Below are positions 23,635 to 30,685 of a stretch of DNA of 33,846 bases, piece by piece. The notes beneath the pieces were generated by a model that searched no databases, had not been told where the DNA came from, and saw only the letters and a program-made list of their open reading frames with translations. The stretch is from JACCXJ01 sp052387115. Its GTDB lineage: Bacteria > Pseudomonadota > Gammaproteobacteria > JACCXJ01. The first letter of the stretch is position 1. Every line of letters begins with the position of its first letter. The stretch covers positions 1 to 33,846 of the forward strand of contig JBQTJM010000314.1 in assembly GCA_052387115.1 (NCBI GenBank), given 5' to 3'. A program made the position numbers and the translations under genes.

Positions 23635-25850
23635 GCGCGTGGTCCCTTTTTCGAGACGACCTCCACGACATCGAAGTCGATGCGCCGCCGGTCCAGGTCG
23701 ACGCGCACGACCCGCACCCGGATCGGGCCGGCCAGGCGGTACACGCGCCCGCTGCGCTCGGCCCTCAAGCGGTGGCGCACGGGGTCGTGGTGATAGTAGT
23801 CGTTCTTGAGCGAGGTGACGTGGACCAGCCCCTCGATGTGGATGTCTTTGATCTCTACGAACAAGCCGAACGAGGTGACGCTGCTGATCACACCATCGAA
23901 GACCTCACCCACCTTGTCCTGCATGTATTCGCACTTGAGCCAGGTGATGGCGTCGCGCGTGGCCTCGTCCGCGCGCCGCTCGGTGTTGGAGCAGTGGTCG
24001 GCCAGGACCGGCATCTCCTCGCGCTGATAGAGGAACGGCCGGCGGCGCTTGGAGAGCAGGTGGCAAAGAGCGCGGTGGACGAGCAGATCCGGATAACGCC
24101 GGATGGGCGAGGTGAAGTGCGTGTAGGCGGGGTGGGCCAGTCCGAAGTGGCCGATGTTCTCGGCGCTGTAGACGGCGAGGCGCAGGCTGCGCAAGAGCAC
24201 GGTCTCAATGAGCCCGGCGTCCTGGCGGTCCTGGACGGTGGCGAGGAGTGTGGCGTAGTCGCGCGGGTGCGGTTCCTCGCCGCCGCCTAAGGTCAAACCC
24301 AACTCGCCGAGAAAGGTGCGCACATCGGCGAGCTTCTCCCGGTCCGGGCGGTCGTGCACGCGGTACAGGCTCGGGACCTCATGAGCCGCCAGGAGCTCCG
24401 CGGCCGCCACGTTCGCCGCGATCATGCACTCCTCGATGAGCCGATGGGCGTCGTTGCGGTGGAGCGGCACGATGCGATCGACCTTCCGATCGGGGCCGAA
24501 GACGATGCGGGTCTCGTGGGTATCGAAGTCGATCGCCCCGCGCGCCTCGCGGCGTTTCTTCAAGTGCCGGTACAGGGTGTGGAGCGCATCGAGGTACGGG
24601 GCGAGGTCCCGGAAGCGCTCGCGCAACGCGGCATCGCGCAGGGTGACGATGCCGTGGACCTCGGTATAGGTCAGGCGTGCCGCGGAGCGCATCACCGCTT
24701 TCTGGAAACGATGCGAGCCGATTCGACCGCGCGGCCCGATGTCGAGTATGCAGCACACGCACAGGCGCTCGACCTCGGGGTTCAGGGAGCACAGGCCGTT
24801 CGACAGTGCCTCCGGCAGCATGGGGATCACCCGGTCGGGGAAGTACACCGAGTTGCCGCGGTTCCGGGCCTCGCGGTCGAGGGCCGTGCCGGGTTTGACG
24901 TAGTGGCCGACATCGGCGATCGCGACATAGAGCCGCCAGCCGCTGCCGTTGCGCTCGCACAAGACCGCGTCGTCGAAGTCGCGCGCGTCTTCGCCGTCGA
25001 TGGTGACGAGCGGCAGCCCGCGGAGATCCAGGCGGCCGACAAGGTCGCGGCGGCTCACCGATGTCGGTAGCGCTGCGGCCTCGTGCTCGACCTCGTCCGG
25101 CCAGGCAGAGGGCAGCCCATAGGAGCGGATGGCGACGTCGATCTCCATGCCCGGCGCCATGTGATCGCCCAGGACCTCGACCACGCGGCCGAGTGGCGGG
25201 CGGCGCCAGTCCGGCTGCTGGACGATCTTCGCCACGACGATCTGGCCGTCTCTCGCCCCCCCGGAATCGGCGCTCGGGATCAGCACATCCTGGTGGAGGC
25301 GCTTGTTGTCGGGAACCACCCGCCCAATCCCGGCCTCTTCGAAGAATCGCCCCACGACCTCCTGGTTGGCGCGCTCGACCACCTCGACCAGGGCGCCTTC
25401 CGTGCGCCCGCGCCGATCGAGCCCGGTGACGCGCACCACGGCCCGATCGCCGTGCAACAGGCTCTTCATCTGGCGCGGCGACAGGAACACATCGTCGCCG
25501 CCTTCGTCGCGGACCAGGAAACCGAAGCCGTCAGGGTGGCCGATCACCCGGCCGGTCAGGAGATCCATCTTGGCGGGGGCGCCATAGGCATCGCGGCGGT
25601 TGCGGATCAGCTGGGCGTCGCGTTCCATGGCGTTGAGGCGGCGGCCGAGCGCCGTGAGTTGGTCGTCGCCGCGCACCCCGAGGGCCCGGGCGATCTCCTC
25701 GAGCGTGCGCGGCCCGTCGCAATCCCCGAGGAATTCGAGGATGAACTCGCGGCTCGGCACGGGGCGGGCGTAGCGCTCCGCCTCACGTGCCGCATAGGGG
25801 TCTTTCCTGATTCGACGGGCAGGCCTGGTTCGGCGGGAAGGGCGGCTCAT
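23631..25850 (-). CDS. rnr: Exoribonuclease R
   Basis: 3'-to-5' exoribonuclease that degrades structured RNA. The 739-residue protein has an N-terminal winged-helix-like segment, cold-shock domains (GRVIGHPDGFGFLVRDEG), the RNB catalytic domain with TIDGEDARDFDDAVL (metal-binding Asp residues), YVAIADVGHYV and AHPAYTHFTSPIRRYPDLLVH split over the core, and an S1 domain (GVISSVTSFGLFVEIKD). The basic tail of the E. coli protein (813 residues in total) is almost absent; this one ends SKKGPRA. I chose the ATG at 25850; the open frame above it overlaps the divergent tRNA-Leu region and is not coding. Confidence 0.96.
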   Translation of the reverse strand: MSRPSRRTRPARRIRKDPYAAREAERYARPVPSREFILEFLGDCDGPRTLEEIARALGVRGDDQLTALGRRLNAMERDAQLIRNRRDAYGAPAKMDLLTGRVIGHPDGFGFLVRDEGGDDVFLSPRQMKSLLHGDRAVVRVTGLDRRGRTEGALVEVVERANQEVVGRFFEEAGIGRVVPDNKRLHQDVLIPSADSGGARDGQIVVAKIVQQPDWRRPPLGRVVEVLGDHMAPGMEIDVAIRSYGLPSAWPDEVEHEAAALPTSVSRRDLVGRLDLRGLPLVTIDGEDARDFDDAVLCERNGSGWRLYVAIADVGHYVKPGTALDREARNRGNSVYFPDRVIPMLPEALSNGLCSLNPEVERLCVCCILDIGPRGRIGSHRFQKAVMRSAARLTYTEVHGIVTLRDAALRERFRDLAPYLDALHTLYRHLKKRREARGAIDFDTHETRIVFGPDRKVDRIVPLHRNDAHRLIEECMIAANVAAAELLAAHEVPSLYRVHDRPDREKLADVRTFLGELGLTLGGGEEPHPRDYATLLATVQDRQDAGLIETVLLRSLRLAVYSAENIGHFGLAHPAYTHFTSPIRRYPDLLVHRALCHLLSKRRRPFLYQREEMPVLADHCSNTERRADEATRDAITWLKCEYMQDKVGEVFDGVISSVTSFGLFVEIKDIHIEGLVHVTSLKNDYYHHDPVRHRLRAERSGRVYRLAGPIRVRVVRVDLDRRRIDFDVVEVVSKKGPRA

Positions 25851-25902
25851 ACGGCTTGCAATTGACTCACACCGGGGGCTTCGGTAGATTGCGCCTGCCT
25901 CG

Positions 25903-25989
25903 GCCGAGGTGGCGAAATTGGCAGACGCGCAAGGTTCAGGTCCTTGTGGGGGCAACCCCGTGGAGGTTCAAGTCCTCTCCTCGGCACCA
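25903..25989 (+). tRNA. leuU: tRNA-Leu (anticodon CAG)
   Basis: An 87-nt class II tRNA with a long variable arm. The acceptor GCCGAGG pairs with CCTCGGC and is followed by A and an encoded CCA. The anticodon arm CAAGG-TTCAGGT-CCTTG gives CAG, and the T arm has GGTTCAAGTCC. It diverges from rnr. Confidence 0.97.
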
Positions 25990-26007
25990 GTCGGGTGTTT
26001 TTTTATA
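25984..26007 (+). terminator. Terminator of tRNA-Leu
   Basis: A short stem formed by CACC of the tRNA 3' end and GGTG is followed directly by seven T. A wider inverted repeat (GTCGGGTG at 25990-25997, CACCCGAC at 26025-26032) could act for the convergent pssA gene. Confidence 0.55.
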
Positions 26008-26029
26008 TCTTTCTTCTAGCACGGCACCC

Positions 26030-26057
26030 GACGGTCCCAGCCTGACGGTCCCAGCCT
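26030..26057. repeat. Tandem 14-bp repeat
   Basis: GACGGTCCCAGCCT occurs twice in direct succession (26030-26043, 26044-26057) between tRNA-Leu and the end of pssA. Confidence 0.9.
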
Positions 26058-26109
26058 TATATTGATTGATATTGAGTTTTCCAACATTCTTTCTCCATGA
26101 TCCCATGCC

Positions 26110-26892
26110 TCACCCGCCCGCGGGCGGGTCCCCCTCGAGCCCGGCCCGGCGCGCGGCGCGGTGACGGCGGAGTTGAACAAGCGTCATGACCGGACCCGAA
26201 GCGGCGTACACCAGGAATCCGAGGAACAGCAGGAGCGGGGGAGAGAGCGACACGAACACGAACACCAAGACCACCAGGAGCCCCGCCACGAACGGCAGGC
26301 GGCCCCTGAAGTCGAGCGTCTTCAGGCTGTGATAGCGGATATTGCTGACCATGAGAAGCGAGGCCAGCACGGTCAGGAGGATGGTGAGGGGCGCCAGGGA
26401 GTGTCCGTCGCCGAGACCGCTGTCCTCCCCGAGCCACACGGCGCCGGCCAGGAGGGCCGCCGCGGACGGGCTCGGCAGGCCCTGGAAATAGCGCTTGTCC
26501 GCGATCCCGACCTGGGTGTTGAAGCGCGCCAGGCGCAGCGCAGCGGCGGCGGTGTAGACGAACGCCGCGAGCCACCCCAGCTTCCCCCACGAGACCAGCG
26601 ACCACTGGAACATGACGAGCGCCGGCGCCAGCCCGAAGGAGATCATGTCCGAGAGGCTGTCGTACTCCGCGCCGAAGTCGGTCTCGGTGTTGGTGAGGCG
26701 CGCGACCCGGCCATCGACGCCGTCCAGGATCATCGCGATGTAGATCGATACGGCGGCCCCCAGGAAACCGCCGTCCATGGCGGCGACGATGGCGTAAAAA
26801 CCCGCAAACAAGGCCGCCGTGGTGAACAGGTTCGGCAACAGATAGACCCCGCGACGGCGGGGTCGCCTGGCGGTAGGGTTGACCTTGAGCAT
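26110..26892 (-). CDS. pssA: CDP-diacylglycerol-serine O-phosphatidyltransferase
   Basis: Makes phosphatidylserine from CDP-diacylglycerol and serine, the precursor of phosphatidylethanolamine. The 260-residue protein has the CDP-alcohol phosphotransferase motif in full (DGVDGRVARL, with GAEYDSLSD following at the right spacing), then FGLAPALVMF and several membrane helices. This is the integral-membrane type II enzyme, unlike the E. coli PLD-type PssA. The ATG at 26892 fits the family N-terminus (YLLPNLFTTAALFAGFYAIV split from residue 17 on). Confidence 0.94.
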   Translation of the reverse strand: MLKVNPTARRPRRRGVYLLPNLFTTAALFAGFYAIVAAMDGGFLGAAVSIYIAMILDGVDGRVARLTNTETDFGAEYDSLSDMISFGLAPALVMFQWSLVSWGKLGWLAAFVYTAAAALRLARFNTQVGIADKRYFQGLPSPSAAALLAGAVWLGEDSGLGDGHSLAPLTILLTVLASLLMVSNIRYHSLKTLDFRGRLPFVAGLLVVLVFVFVSLSPPLLLFLGFLVYAASGPVMTLVQLRRHRAARRAGLEGDPPAGG

Positions 26893-27182
26893 GGGATCGG
26901 ACGCTTCGAGTCGAGTGGCTAAGGATAGGAAATCCGGTGTCGTAATGCCACCGGCTCCGTCTGGAACGGATCAGCCGGGACCGCTGGCGCGTACCCAGCG
27001 CCTGAATGCCTACCTGTCGTCGCAAGAGGCGGGTCCCGCTCTGCCGGCCTGCGACGCGCACCCATGCCGATGCCGACCACTGAACATCCGCTGGCGCCAC
27101 CGGACCGGACGAGAACGCAGCGTTCAAGTGCTGCACAAGGTGGTCGGGTCTGCTGCAGCAGGCTTGTTGAGCCTTTCGCCCC

Positions 27183-27198
27183 CGTGAAATAAATCACA
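27183..27198. promoter_or_regulatory. CRP-type binding site 1
   Basis: CGTGA-AATAAA-TCACA differs at one position from the CRP/Vfr half-site consensus TGTGA-N6-TCACA. Its centre is 23 bp (about two helical turns) from site 2. Confidence 0.55.
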
Positions 27199-27205
27199 AG
27201 GCGGC

Positions 27206-27221
27206 TGTGAAATTGTTCACA
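27206..27221. promoter_or_regulatory. CRP-type binding site 2
   Basis: TGTGA-AATTGT-TCACA matches the CRP consensus in all ten conserved positions and extends to GCTGTGAA/TTCACAGC dyad symmetry. It lies about 240 bp before the protease start. Confidence 0.65.
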
Positions 27222-27241
27222 GCGCGGCGCTATTCGCTTTC

Positions 27242-27292
27242 GTATCCTTTGCATCGCTGCTCTTCTGAGCAAGGGCAGGGCGCCCCGGATAC
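27242..27292 (+). promoter_or_regulatory. Nested hairpin leader element, copy 1
   Basis: An outer stem GTATCC (27242-27247) with GGATAC (27287-27292) encloses an inner stem CTGCTCTT (27257-27264) with AAGGGCAG (27271-27278) and a CTGAGC loop. It is nearly repeated 100 bases downstream. It does not match a riboswitch class I know. Confidence 0.55.
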
Positions 27293-27342
27293 CGTAGATT
27301 ACCCCCCCCAAATTGGGGATATATGTTGATATCGATGAACGC

Positions 27343-27389
27343 TATCCTTACATCTCTGCCCTTCTGAGCAAGGGCAGGGTACCCGGATA
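27343..27389 (+). promoter_or_regulatory. Nested hairpin leader element, copy 2
   Basis: The same layout as copy 1: outer stem TATCC/GGATA and inner stem CTGCCCTT/AAGGGCAG with an identical CTGAGC loop. The one base that differs in the inner stem (C instead of T) turns a G-U pair into G-C, so pairing is kept. Confidence 0.55.
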
Positions 27390-27459
27390 CCGGATATCAT
27401 TCCAAGGAATGGTCAGGTGCGGGGCTTCACTGATGATACGAAAATACTGGAGAATGTTA

Positions 27460-28635
27460 ATGAGCTCGAAGCCATACGTTACTATTGCCATCGTCGGCCT
27501 GCTGGGTCAGGCAGCGACGATGGAGGTTCTTGCGCAAGCGCAGGTGTCGCACAGGAAAGGTGTCACAACCCTCACGCTTCCAAGCACGGCGGCGCAGGCG
27601 AGTGCCGACACGATCGATTACGTCAATGCCCAGGCACTGGATCTGCCTAGGGCGCCGACCCCCTCCGAAGAAGAGATGCAGGCGGACCTGATCAACACCA
27701 TGATATCACCGCAGGATCTGGGTGAGCCCGGTTCTTCGCCGGGTGGACGAGGTAACGGAAAACAGAGCCCGATCTTCCTGGGTACCCCGAGCGCGCCGGC
27801 GAGCGATTCTCTGGAGGTCGAGCCTGCAGAGTTCGGCACCAGCAACCACCCCTTCAGCACGGCTCGAGCCGACCTGATTCCAGGGGCCACCAATACCCAG
27901 TTCCCGTATCGGCCTTCTGGAAAGTTGTTCTTCAATATAGGCGCCAGCACCTTTGTGTGTTCCGCCTCTCTGATCAAGCGCGGCGTCATCGTCACCGCGG
28001 CGCACTGCGTGGCGCAGTTCGGCGCGCGGCGGTTCCATTCCAATTGGCGCTTCGTTCCCGGCTTCAGGAACGGCGTTGCCCCCTTTGGAGCTTGGACTGC
28101 CGCCAACGCCTTTGTCCTGACGTCCTACTTCAACGGCACCGATCCTTGCGCGGTCCGCGGTATCGTATGCCGGAATGACATCGCGACGCTGCGGCTGAAC
28201 ACCCAAGGCGGAGCCTTGCCCGGCACGGCAACCGGATTCTACGGTTTCGGCTTCAATGGTTTCGGTTTCACGGGCGGTGGGCTGACCCACGTCACGCAAA
28301 TCGGGTATCCGGTCTGCCTCGATAACGGTCAGCTCATGGAGAGGAATGACTCCCAAGGCTTCCGATCGGCCGCTAATGTCAATAACACCCTCATCGGTTC
28401 GCTGATGTGCGGTGGATCGAGCGGCGGGCCGTGGGCGGTCAACTTCGGGATCCGCCCTGTCCTGACCGGGACTACCAACGGAACCGCTCCCAACCCCAAT
28501 ATCGTGGTGGGTGTGACCAGTTGGGGTTTTGTCAGCACCGCCGTCAAGCAGCAGGGTGCGAGCCCCTTCTTGAGCACCAACATCGTACCTCTGGTCAATG
28601 CGGCGTGCGTTCCACTTGCGCCTCACTGCACCTGA
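27460..28635 (+). CDS. Secreted trypsin-like serine protease (S1 family) with pro-region
   Basis: A 391-residue exported endopeptidase. A signal peptide (VTIAIVGLLGQ, cleavage near AQA at about residue 28) is followed by a pro-region of about 100 residues rich in Pro, Gly and acidic residues, with IDYVNA (52-57) and GEPGSSPG (88-95). The S1 domain then follows: VTAAHC with His182, RNDIATLRL with Asp240, and GGSSGGPW with Ser321, plus several cysteines. All catalytic residues are present. I prefer the ATG at 27460 because GGAG lies 7 nt before it; ATGs at 27433 and 27454 are in frame. The upstream CRP-type sites and hairpins suggest tight control. Substrate unknown. Confidence 0.88.
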   Translation: MSSKPYVTIAIVGLLGQAATMEVLAQAQVSHRKGVTTLTLPSTAAQASADTIDYVNAQALDLPRAPTPSEEEMQADLINTMISPQDLGEPGSSPGGRGNGKQSPIFLGTPSAPASDSLEVEPAEFGTSNHPFSTARADLIPGATNTQFPYRPSGKLFFNIGASTFVCSASLIKRGVIVTAAHCVAQFGARRFHSNWRFVPGFRNGVAPFGAWTAANAFVLTSYFNGTDPCAVRGIVCRNDIATLRLNTQGGALPGTATGFYGFGFNGFGFTGGGLTHVTQIGYPVCLDNGQLMERNDSQGFRSAANVNNTLIGSLMCGGSSGGPWAVNFGIRPVLTGTTNGTAPNPNIVVGVTSWGFVSTAVKQQGASPFLSTNIVPLVNAACVPLAPHCT

Positions 28636-28685
28636 GTACGTAGGAGACCGAGACTGGCTTGGATCTGTCTCGTTAGCTGTCTCAA

Positions 28686-28723
28686 GCCACAGGCCCCTTT
28701 GCCACGGCAGAGGGGCCTGTGGC
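28686..28723 (+). terminator. Strong hairpin after the protease gene
   Basis: A perfect 13-bp stem (GCCACAGGCCCCT with AGGGGCCTGTGGC) and 12-nt loop lie about 50 nt past the protease stop. The following CCTTTCC is a poor T tail, so it may terminate or attenuate reading into the next gene, or protect the transcript 3' end. Confidence 0.6.
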
Positions 28724-28840
28724 CCTTTCCAGGTAGGGATAGCCCCGGATGACGATGCCTGTACGTCATCACGGACCCGGTCGTCCCCTAGAGCCCGCTG
28801 CCTCATTGACATCGACAAACAGTTTGGCGAGGAACTTCGC

Positions 28841-29191
28841 ATGACAACAAGCAATCTATTGTCGCAATCGACTGCTGTCACCGGTATCGGAGCTTTCCTC
28901 GCCGGTGTCTTGTGGGTAAGCATGCCGGCTGCGCAAACCGACGCCGGGGATGACGGAACCGATCCCCCGATAACGTCAGCCCCCGGAGAAGATCCTAGTG
29001 GGGGTGGCGGGATCGACTATGAAAATGCCGAGCCCATGCCCATGCCCTCCCTACCGGACCCTTCCCCCTTGGACAACTCGCCTACGCCGCCCGCCGCGGA
29101 TGAAAGCATGGGACGTCCTGGAAGCTCACCGGGCAGCACGGGTACGGGTGAGGAGGACCCCCAGGTCTTGATCCCGTCCGCGCGGGACTGA
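28841..29191 (+). CDS. Small secreted protein related to the protease pro-region
   Basis: A 116-residue exported protein with a signal peptide (TGIGAFLAGVLWVSMPAAQT, cleavage near AAQ) and a low-complexity acidic, Pro- and Gly-rich mature part. It shares ordered motifs with the pro-region of the protease upstream: IDYENA (58-63) against IDYVNA, and GRPGSSPG (91-98) against GEPGSSPG, at similar spacing, and both then run to a P-x-x-L-x-x-P-S-like end. No catalytic domain follows. GAGGA precedes the ATG. It may be a free-standing propeptide, chaperone or inhibitor; this is inference. Confidence 0.75.
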   Translation: MTTSNLLSQSTAVTGIGAFLAGVLWVSMPAAQTDAGDDGTDPPITSAPGEDPSGGGGIDYENAEPMPMPSLPDPSPLDNSPTPPAADESMGRPGSSPGSTGTGEEDPQVLIPSARD

Positions 29192-29276
29192 TGCGGGGCC
29201 TGGTCCGCTCCCCGCCTTCACGGTCCACCGACAGGAGCACCCCACCGCTCGCCGTCCCACGAGGTGCCCGGCCGCC

Positions 29277-30002
29277 TCAGACCACGCGATCCCTGAGGTA
29301 TACGGGCAGCGCCTCCTCGGCTGGCACCGCTTGCCCCTTCCGCAGTGTCTCGAGCCCGAGCAGGGCGACGTCGCGAGCGTGCGGATACGTCTCCGGCTCT
29401 ATTTGCGAGGGGCTTCCCGCCAAGGACTTGCACAGGGCCGCAGCGTGGGTCTTGAAGCCGCTACCCACACCCGCCCACGCGCCGGTCAGGGATGCTGAGA
29501 TCGCCGCCGGATCGATCACGGCCTCGGGCCGGAGCTGCTCCAGGATCGTTGCCCTGCAGATACCCGTTGCGCTTGGCGCGTAGATCCCGCCCGGTGCGTG
29601 GATGCCGCCCATTGTGTAGATCCCCAGGTACACCTCGCTCATGCGCGCATCGAGGGCCGCGACGATGCACTCCGGTCCACCCGACCGGTAAGCGCCCTGG
29701 GCCAGGGCCCAGAGCGTCGAGACCGGCGCCACGGGCAGATCCGAAGCGAGCGCCAGGCCTTGGATCACCCCGGTCGCGATGCGCACCCCGGTGAACGATC
29801 CGGGGCCCCGTCCGAAGGCCAGGCCGTCGAGTTGATGCAGGCTCACGCCGGCCTCGGCCAGGACCGCTTCGACCATGGGCAGGATGAGGGCGCTGTGTCG
29901 CCGCGGCGCGATCAAAAAGCGCTCGTACACTGCACCCGCGACGAGGATCGCCGCCGAGCAGGCCTCGGTGGCGGTGTCGATGGCCAAGACGCGCGTGGTC
30001 AT
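29277..30002 (-). CDS. tsaB: tRNA t6A biosynthesis protein TsaB
   Basis: The partner subunit of TsaD in transfer of the threonylcarbamoyl group to A37 of tRNA. The 241-residue protein starts MTTRVLAIDTATEACSAAI and has the ASKHA-fold motifs RRHSALILPMV, DGLAFGRGPGSFTGVRI and PVSTLWALAQG. The ATG at 30002 fits the family start. The C-terminal half is variable, as usual. It converges on the small secreted protein gene. Confidence 0.95.
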   Translation of the reverse strand: MTTRVLAIDTATEACSAAILVAGAVYERFLIAPRRHSALILPMVEAVLAEAGVSLHQLDGLAFGRGPGSFTGVRIATGVIQGLALASDLPVAPVSTLWALAQGAYRSGGPECIVAALDARMSEVYLGIYTMGGIHAPGGIYAPSATGICRATILEQLRPEAVIDPAAISASLTGAWAGVGSGFKTHAAALCKSLAGSPSQIEPETYPHARDVALLGLETLRKGQAVPAEEALPVYLRDRVV

Positions 30003-30154
30003 GGACAGGGGCTCTAAATTGGGGCGGGGGCGCCCGGCCGTCAGCAATCAGAAGTTAGGGGGGTCACAAGGGGGACGGGGGTTTACAGGGTGTTTTTCGT
30101 CCCACAGTATACGTTAGGCTCCGTAAATCAATAAAGGTATCAACTTATCTTCTT

Positions 30155-30460
30155 AGCAAGCGTAGGGCGCGTGCCCGCGCCATTCCTTGGCGGGATGATT
30201 CCGCCATGCCTGATTACCGTCGCGCCCATGTGCCGGGTGGCACCTATTTCTTCACCATCAACACCTATCGGCGCCAAACATTTCTCACCGATGCCGATAT
30301 GCGCTCGGCCCTGCGGGAAGCGATCGGAATGCGTCGTTCGCTGACTTCGGCGAATGAGTTGGCGCGGACACGCGCCCTACGCCCGCTACGCCCGCTGGCG
30401 TCTCGTAAACCGGATGTTCACCCAGCAAGCGTAGGGCGCGTGCCCGCGCCATTCCTTGGC
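30155..30460. mobile_element. REP cluster around a truncated REP-associated transposase
   Basis: A 37-bp sequence starting AGCAAGCGTAGGGCGCGTGC is present at 30155-30191 and again, identically, at 30424-30460. An inverted partial copy (GGCGCGG, CACGCGCCCTACGC) lies at 30361-30382. Between them is the 5' end of a REP-associated transposase gene. This is the layout of a REP/BIME unit that has lost most of its transposase. Confidence 0.8.
30206..30330 (+). pseudogene. REP-associated tyrosine transposase (Y1_Tnp), N-terminal fragment
   Basis: About 42 codons remain: MPDYRRAHVPGGTYFFTINT, then YRRQTFLTDADMRSALREAI. This N-terminus is typical of REP-associated Y1 transposases of the IS200 relatives. 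The His-hydrophobic-His site and the catalytic Tyr are missing; the frame then runs into REP sequence. It cannot be active. Confidence 0.85.
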
Positions 30461-30685
30461 TTGGTGAGCAGCGTGAGACTCTCGCTCGTGAGTGCGTCAT
30501 CGCGCCTGTAGAACTCGGAGATTGCGGACGCGAGGCTCGTCATCGCGTACTCGCCGGCGCTCATGAGTCCCGCACCGTCGACGCTGGACAGCAGCCGTGG
30601 GTCACGGAGCCGCTGCACCGCATGCGTAGTTTGCCAGAGGGCGCAAACCGGGGTGGCAGGGACCTTTCCGCTATAATGCCCGGCC
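30461..30685. other. Interval before lolC; possible gene remnant on the minus strand
   Basis: A minus-strand open frame (SLASAISEFYRRDDALTSES in the middle) has protein-like character, but it ends in the REP copy at 30460 and I do not recognise it. It could be the remains of a gene cut by the REP element. Confidence 0.3.
30672..30677 (+). promoter_or_regulatory. -10 element of lolC
   Basis: A perfect TATAAT ends 8 nt before the lolC ATG. The -35 region is poor. A start at the usual distance would fall on or next to the ATG, and there is no Shine-Dalgarno, so the transcript may be leaderless. Confidence 0.5.

Larger units (their letters stand above)
26893..27459. other. Long regulatory interval between pssA and the protease gene
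   Basis: No protein gene is supported. The left part (26893-27180) is featureless GC-rich DNA. The right part holds two CRP-type boxes (27183-27221), two copies of a nested hairpin element (27242-27292, 27343-27389), a CCCCAA/TTGGGG inverted repeat (27306-27318), and a small CATTCC-AA-GGAATG palindrome near 27399. All precede the protease gene. Confidence 0.65.

Noticed and set aside
25903..25989. tRNA-Leu as an attachment site of an integrated element
   Set aside because: No integrase and no repeated tRNA 3' end is present in the window.
27242..27389. CRISPR repeat interpretation of the two hairpin copies
   Set aside because: Only two diverged copies of about 50 nt with a 50-nt gap, and no cas genes.
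29191..29583. Plus-strand open frame over the end of tsaB
   Set aside because: It is antisense to conserved tsaB sequence and has no start signals; GC-rich codon bias keeps the opposite frame open.
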